Shown here: piece after piece, positions 61,724-64,000 of the stretch
Numbering within the stretch: the first letter of the stretch is position 1
How the letters are laid out: the number at the start of each line of letters is the position of its first letter
Assembly (NCBI GenBank): GCA_963575745.1
Contig: CAUYUJ010005647.1
Span: 368,932-432,931 of the forward strand
Source of the DNA: Prorocentrum cordatum
Lineage: Eukaryota > Sar > Dinophyceae > Prorocentrales > Prorocentraceae
Direction of reading: 5' to 3'
Length of the DNA: 64,000 bases
Notes under the pieces: generated by a model
What the model was told of the DNA's origin: nothing
The model's database searches: none
What the model saw: the letters and a program-made list of their open reading frames with translations, nothing else
Program-made: the position numbers and the translations under genes

Positions 61724-62013
61724 CTCGATCGATCTCACTATCGAACTCACTACCGATCTCACAATCGACCCTGACCGATCGATCTCACAATCGATCTGAC
61801 TATCGATTTCCAATCGATCTCACAATCGATCTCACAATCGATCTCACATTCGGTCTCGCTATTGATCTCACAATCGATATCACAATCAATCTCACAATCG
61901 ATCTCACATTCGATATGGCTATCGATCTCACCATCAAACTCACTACAAATGTAATTATCGATCTCACATTCGGTCTCACTACCGAAATCACAATCGATCT
62001 CGCAATCGACGTC
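61724..62013 (+). repeat. 12-bp array ATCGATCTCACA
   Basis: About 24 units. The ATCGAT core is palindromic; variants ATTCGGTCTCAC and GATATGGCT are interspersed. It passes directly into (ATC)n. Confidence 0.93.
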
Positions 62014-62014
62014 G

Positions 62015-62053
<39 letters not shown>

Positions 62054-62072
62054 ACATCAACATCAACATCAA

Positions 62073-62109
<37 letters not shown>

Positions 62110-62212
62110 GCCATCATCAACATCATCAGTATCACCATCATCATCATCATCATCATCATCACCATCATCATCAGAATCATCATCATAATCATCATCAACA
62201 TCATCATCGGGA
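62014..62212. repeat. (ATC)n microsatellite with AACATC variants
   Basis: ATC triplets with (AACATC)n at 62050-62072. Confidence 0.95.
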
Positions 62213-62224
62213 CACAGACGGTAC

Positions 62225-62405
62225 ACAACCGGGACACCGGCGGGACACCGGCGGGACACCGCGGGGCCCCGGCCGCCCGGAAGGGAATCATTTGGTCCGG
62301 CCGCGCCTCAGCCACACGGGACACCAGCGGGACACCGGCGGGACACCGCGGGGTCCCGGCCGCCCGCAAGGGAATCATTTGGTCCGGCCGCGCCTCAGCC
62401 ACAGG
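62225..62405 (+). repeat. 87-bp tandem duplication with GGGACACCGGC units
   Basis: AAGGGAATCATTTGGTCCGG occurs at 62281 and 62368. Each copy is preceded by (CGGGACACCGG)n and followed by CCGCGCCTCAGCCACA. Confidence 0.85.
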
Positions 62406-63140
62406 AGACTTTCTCTCGCCCGCCCACGCAGCTTCGCCTCGCCCGCACGGCACGCACGAACACGAAACCGAAATCGATTTCCCGGTAGGGGGTCTCTCCG
62501 TTCCATTTCGATCTCACCCCCTCACCTCCGATATCCGCTGTTTCTGCACCAGCCCCAGCCGAATGTCCCAGCTCCGCTTCCTGCGGTGCCTTTATGGTAA
62601 TCATGGCATCGTATGGTTTCCGACCCTTTAACGTTCGAGGTCTACGCGCCGTTACCATTGAACGTCGACGGACACTCGTCCTCATCCTTCTCCTTCTCCG
62701 ATCCTCCCCAGGAGCAGGAGGAGGGATCGAGAGGAAAAATAAGAGCAGGGCGAAGAGAGAATTGACAAGCACCGCGCAAACACTGATGGACAACATAATT
62801 GTTTCCACTAGCTCCACCTTCAGCGCGTGGCGGCTCTAAGTATGTGTGTGCCCTCGGCTGATCGCACATGCACGAATTATGTGTGCATGGCCGATTCCTG
62901 CTGTGAGAGGTTTCGTAGGTCGTTTGGGCTTCGGGGGGGGATAGGAGTGCAGGTAGCACCCCGCTCTATCTTACAGATCACAGTGCATGCCATTACGCCG
63001 GCCACATTGTGTTGAGAGGTGACGATCGTGTTCGTGCTCTGTCTCTCGCCTCTTGGTCTCCCCTCTCCAAAATACTGCCTTGGTAAGTTCTGCTACTTGT
63101 GCAACCTGGCGATGTGCGCATACATGTCTAAGTACGTGTG
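62406..63140. other. About 0.7 kb without a recognised gene
   Basis: Unique-looking sequence. A CTCCTTCTCC patch lies at 62685-62700 and GGAGCAGGAGGAGG at 62710-62725. Confidence 0.35.
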
Positions 63141-63144
63141 TACA

Positions 63145-63165
63145 TATATATATATATATCCATAA
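63145..63165. repeat. (TA)n microsatellite
   Basis: ATATATATATATATAT run before the 73-bp array. Confidence 0.85.
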
Positions 63166-63189
63166 GGGCTTCGCCCCATGCCGCCGGGA

Positions 63190-63975
63190 CCTGTTTGTTT
63201 TTCGACCTTGGCCCTACGGATCTGCGTGAGGGGTGCCACCGGATTTCAGAAATGTACCAAATCCCTTCTGTTTTTTTGACCCTGACCCAATGGATTTGCG
63301 TGAGGGGTGCCGCCGAATTTCAGACATGTGGCAAATCCCCTGTGTGTTTGGACCCTGACCCTGTCGATCCGCGTGAGGGGTGCCACCGTATTTCAGAAAT
63401 GTTGAGAATCCCGTAGGTTTTCCGACCCTGACCCTGCCGATCTGTGTAAGGGGTTCCATCGAATTTCGGAAATGTAGCAAATCCCATATGTTCTTGGACC
63501 CTGAGCCCGCCGATCTGCGTGAGGGGTGCCACCGAATTTCAGAAATGTAGCAGATCCCTTGTGCTTTTGGACCCTGGCACCGCCGATCTGTGTGAGGGGT
63601 GCCAGCGAATTTCAGAAATGTAACAAATCCGATGTGTTTTTGCACCCTGACCCCCGCGATCTGCGTGAGGGGTGCCATCGAATTTCAGAAATGTAGCAAA
63701 TCCCATATGTGTTTGGACCCTGACCCCGCCGATCTGCGTGAGGGGTGCCAGCCAATTTTAGAAATGTAGCACATCCCTTGTGTTTCTGGACCCTGACACC
63801 GCCGATCTGCGTGAGGGGTGCCAACAAATCAGACATGTAGCAGATCCCGTGTGTTTTTGGACCCTGACCCCGCCGATCTGCGTGAGGGGTGCCACCGAAT
63901 TTCAGAAATGTGGCAAATCCCATATGCGTTTGGACCCTGACCCCGCTGATCTGCGTGTGGGGTGTAGATGTTCAC
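63190..63975 (+). repeat. 73-bp tandem array, about 11 units
   Basis: Unit: GACCCTGACCCCGCCGATCT-GCGTGAGGGGTGCCACCGAA-TTTCAGAAATGTAGCAAATC-CCATATGTTTTTG. Start points 63221, 63295, 63368, 63441, 63514, 63587 give 73-74-bp spacing. The GTGAGGGGTG core is shared with satellite B. Confidence 0.95.
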
Positions 63976-64000
63976 CCACCCCAGCAAGTCAGAGCACACG

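Overview
The window looks like nuclear DNA of a dinoflagellate. The decisive evidence is a complete 22-nt dinoflagellate spliced leader (DinoSL) on the minus strand at 9936-9915, followed directly by a 15-nt truncated second copy (9914-9900). High GC, the near absence of intact genes, and wall-to-wall microsatellites, minisatellites and decayed retroelements fit a very large dinoflagellate genome. A Prorocentrum-like species is a guess. No bacterial operon, rRNA, tRNA or CRISPR is visible.

Layout. 0-10 kb: GC-rich low complexity, an (ATG)n tract, then one essentially intact non-LTR retrotransposon (LINE1, minus, about 1569-9936). It has ORF1 (RanBP2-type zinc ribbon plus coiled coil) and a large ORF2 (endonuclease, reverse transcriptase, CCHC-like knuckle, RNase H, C-terminal zinc motifs). 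10-16 kb: low complexity, a foldback hairpin element, and two satellites (77 and 88-89 bp units) that share half a unit and end in the same tail. 16-24 kb: two copies of a composite element carrying 83-bp repeats, separated by decayed AC-rich coding-like sequence, a CTTGGG array and (GGT)n. 24-31 kb: simple repeats, a second hairpin element with clean terminal inverted repeats, and dispersed modules. 31-33 kb: a decayed P-loop ATPase reminiscent of superfamily-3 Rep helicases. 33-38.5 kb: simple repeats, hairpin copies and two more composite elements. 38.7-45.5 kb: a second LINE (LINE2, plus), degenerate, with the RT deleted and a 2.4-kb satellite block splitting its RNase H domain. 46.7-47.9 kb: a tyrosine-recombinase-like pseudogene cut off by a dispersed module. 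48-55 kb: microsatellites, a palindromic repeat pair and two unrecognised coding-like remnants. 55-64 kb: almost purely satellite DNA.

Two themes recur. Mobile units sit inside trinucleotide microsatellites with the same repeat on both sides: LINE1 in (ATG)n, LINE2 in (TCC)n, composite elements in (GGA)n. The LINE1 5' end is a re-spliced leader, implying that its mRNA was trans-spliced, reverse transcribed and inserted, and then went through the cycle again. Only the two LINE1 ORFs look intact. All other coding signals are remnants. Long open frames elsewhere are mostly translated repeats and are not annotated as genes.
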